DNA from: Methanothrix sp.
Lineage (GTDB): Archaea > Halobacteriota > Methanosarcinia > Methanotrichales > Methanotrichaceae
Length of the DNA stretch: 5,956 nt
Reading direction: 5' to 3'
NCBI GenBank assembly: GCA_028679775.1
Contig: JAJRAX010000200.1
Location: 1 to 5,956, forward strand
How positions within the stretch are numbered: the first letter of the stretch is position 1; each line of letters begins with the position of its first letter. Positions 5,220-5,956 of this stretch are shown one piece after another. A program made the translations under genes and the position numbers. Under the pieces are notes generated by a model. It was not told where the DNA came from. It searched no databases and saw only the letters and a list, made by a program, of their open reading frames with translations.

Positions 5220-5956
5220 GTAAATATGTGGACCAATGCTGTTCCGCCGGAGCCGCCCACATTATGGGCCAATCCTATCTCGGCCTCGTCCACCTGACGC
5301 TTGCCGGCTTCTCCTCGAAGCTGCAGTGCGATCTCATAGGCCTGCTTGATTCCCGTAGCTCCCACGGGGTGCCCGCAGGCCTTCAACCCTCCGGAGGTAT
5401 TGATGGGAATATCTCCACCAAGAGCTGTCAACCCATCCTCAGTGGCTTTTCCGCCAAGTCCCTTCTCAACAAATCCCAGGTCCTCGATGGCCAGGATCTC
5501 GGCGACCGTAAAGCAGTCATGTACCTCGGCCACGTCCACCTTCCGGGGCTCGATTCCGGCCTGGGCGAAGGCAGATCTTGCTGCATGAACTGTGGCATCG
5601 AGCGTGGTCAGGTCGCGGCGGTCATGCAGGGCAAGGGTATCGCTGGCCTGGCCGCTTCCAATGATCCTAATGGGGCTCTCCGAGAGCTTTTTTGCGATTT
5701 CAGTGGGCGCGAGCACAACTGCCGCCGCACCATCTGATATGGGCGAGCAGTCCAGGACATGCAACGGATCTGCTACCATAGGTGACTTGTTCACGTCTTC
5801 AACAGTGATCTCCATGTGATACTGAGCTATCGGGTTCATGCAGGCATGGTGGTGGTTTTTCACAGCCACGGCCGCCATCTGGTCATGGGTGGTCCCGTAT
5901 CGGCGCATGTGAAGTTTTGCCATCATTGCGTAGAGCGCTGGAAATGTCGCCCCGAA
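5213..5956 (-). CDS. Archaeal acetyl-CoA C-acetyltransferase (acetoacetyl-CoA thiolase), N-terminus outside window
   Basis: The visible 247 residues are the C-terminal part of a thiolase of the archaeal/SCP2-like type (usual length about 390), which condenses two acetyl-CoA to acetoacetyl-CoA for the mevalonate pathway. Numbering from the window edge, landmarks are [20 protein letters not shown] (2-21), [15 protein letters not shown] (41-55), [15 protein letters not shown] (68-82), the HDCFT motif (146-150) that replaces the classical NEAFA box, [14 protein letters not shown] (189-202) with the C-terminal catalytic Cys and His, and [11 protein letters not shown] (228-238) near the end. The nucleophilic Cys of the N-terminal half is off the window. 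The frame is open through base 5956 with no start, so the Met at 5926 is internal. It is followed after 2 bases by the DUF35 gene. This pairing marks it as the biosynthetic partner of HMG-CoA synthase, whose gene is expected further upstream, rather than a beta-oxidation thiolase. Confidence 0.93.
   Translation of the reverse strand, partial: FGATFPALYAMMAKLHMRRYGTTHDQMAAVAVKNHHHACMNPIAQYHMEITVEDVNKSPMVADPLHVLDCSPISDGAAAVVLAPTEIAKKLSESPIRIIGSGQASDTLALHDRRDLTTLDATVHAARSAFAQAGIEPRKVDVAEVHDCFTVAEILAIEDLGFVEKGLGGKATEDGLTALGGDIPINTSGGLKACGHPVGATGIKQAYEIALQLRGEAGKRQVDEAEIGLAHNVGGSGGTALVHIFTR

Noticed and set aside
5204..5737. A 177-codon plus-strand open frame opposite the thiolase
   Set aside because: The minus strand encodes unmistakable thiolase motifs throughout. 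The plus frame is a GC-driven shadow with no recognisable domain.
1..5956. Search for mobile elements, CRISPR arrays, tRNA or rRNA genes and defence genes
   Set aside because: Reading both strands showed no direct repeat array, transposase motif, cloverleaf or rRNA-like stretch. Nearly all bases are covered by conserved metabolic or transport genes.

Overview
The window looks like a dense stretch of a methanogenic euryarchaeal chromosome. Gene content, archaeal TATA-type promoters, a probable leaderless mRNA and T-run terminators all point that way. A Methanothrix (Methanosaeta)-like member of the Methanosarcinia fits the content and the moderate GC, but that placement is inference from memory of gene families. 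I see no mobile element, CRISPR array, tRNA or rRNA, and no gene-free stretch longer than about 125 bases.

Layout from left to right: (1) the 3' part of a plus-strand BMP-family (PnrA/Med-like) ABC transporter substrate-binding lipoprotein, with its signal peptide outside the window; (2) a convergent minus-strand operon whose first gene is a GH57 alpha-amylase-type enzyme (4361 down to 2886) and whose second is an archaeal-type amylo-alpha-1,6-glucosidase/glycogen debranching enzyme (2889 down to 1018), joined by an ATGA stop/start overlap; (3) a divergent 124-base promoter region; (4) a plus-strand small stand-alone Lrp/AsnC ligand-binding (RAM) domain protein without a helix-turn-helix; (5) a convergent minus-strand operon with the C-terminal two thirds of an archaeal acetoacetyl-CoA thiolase (running off the right edge) followed after 2 bases by a DUF35 zinc-ribbon/OB-fold protein.

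Functionally, the GH57/debranching pair should degrade intracellular glycogen or another alpha-glucan: one enzyme acts on alpha-1,4 bonds and the other on alpha-1,6 branch points. The thiolase and DUF35 protein are two of the three parts of the archaeal thiolase/HMG-CoA synthase complex that opens the mevalonate pathway to isoprenoid lipids. The HMG-CoA synthase gene is expected just beyond base 5956. The BMP protein probably belongs to an uptake system for nucleosides or related compounds.

The most interesting non-coding signals lie in the 4362-4485 divergent region: a 7-bp inverted repeat bracketing the TATA box of the glycogen operon, and a 7-bp hairpin that would fold over the ribosome-binding site of the RAM gene. 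No clearly new system is visible. The gene families are known ones, and the novelty is in regulation and gene arrangement.
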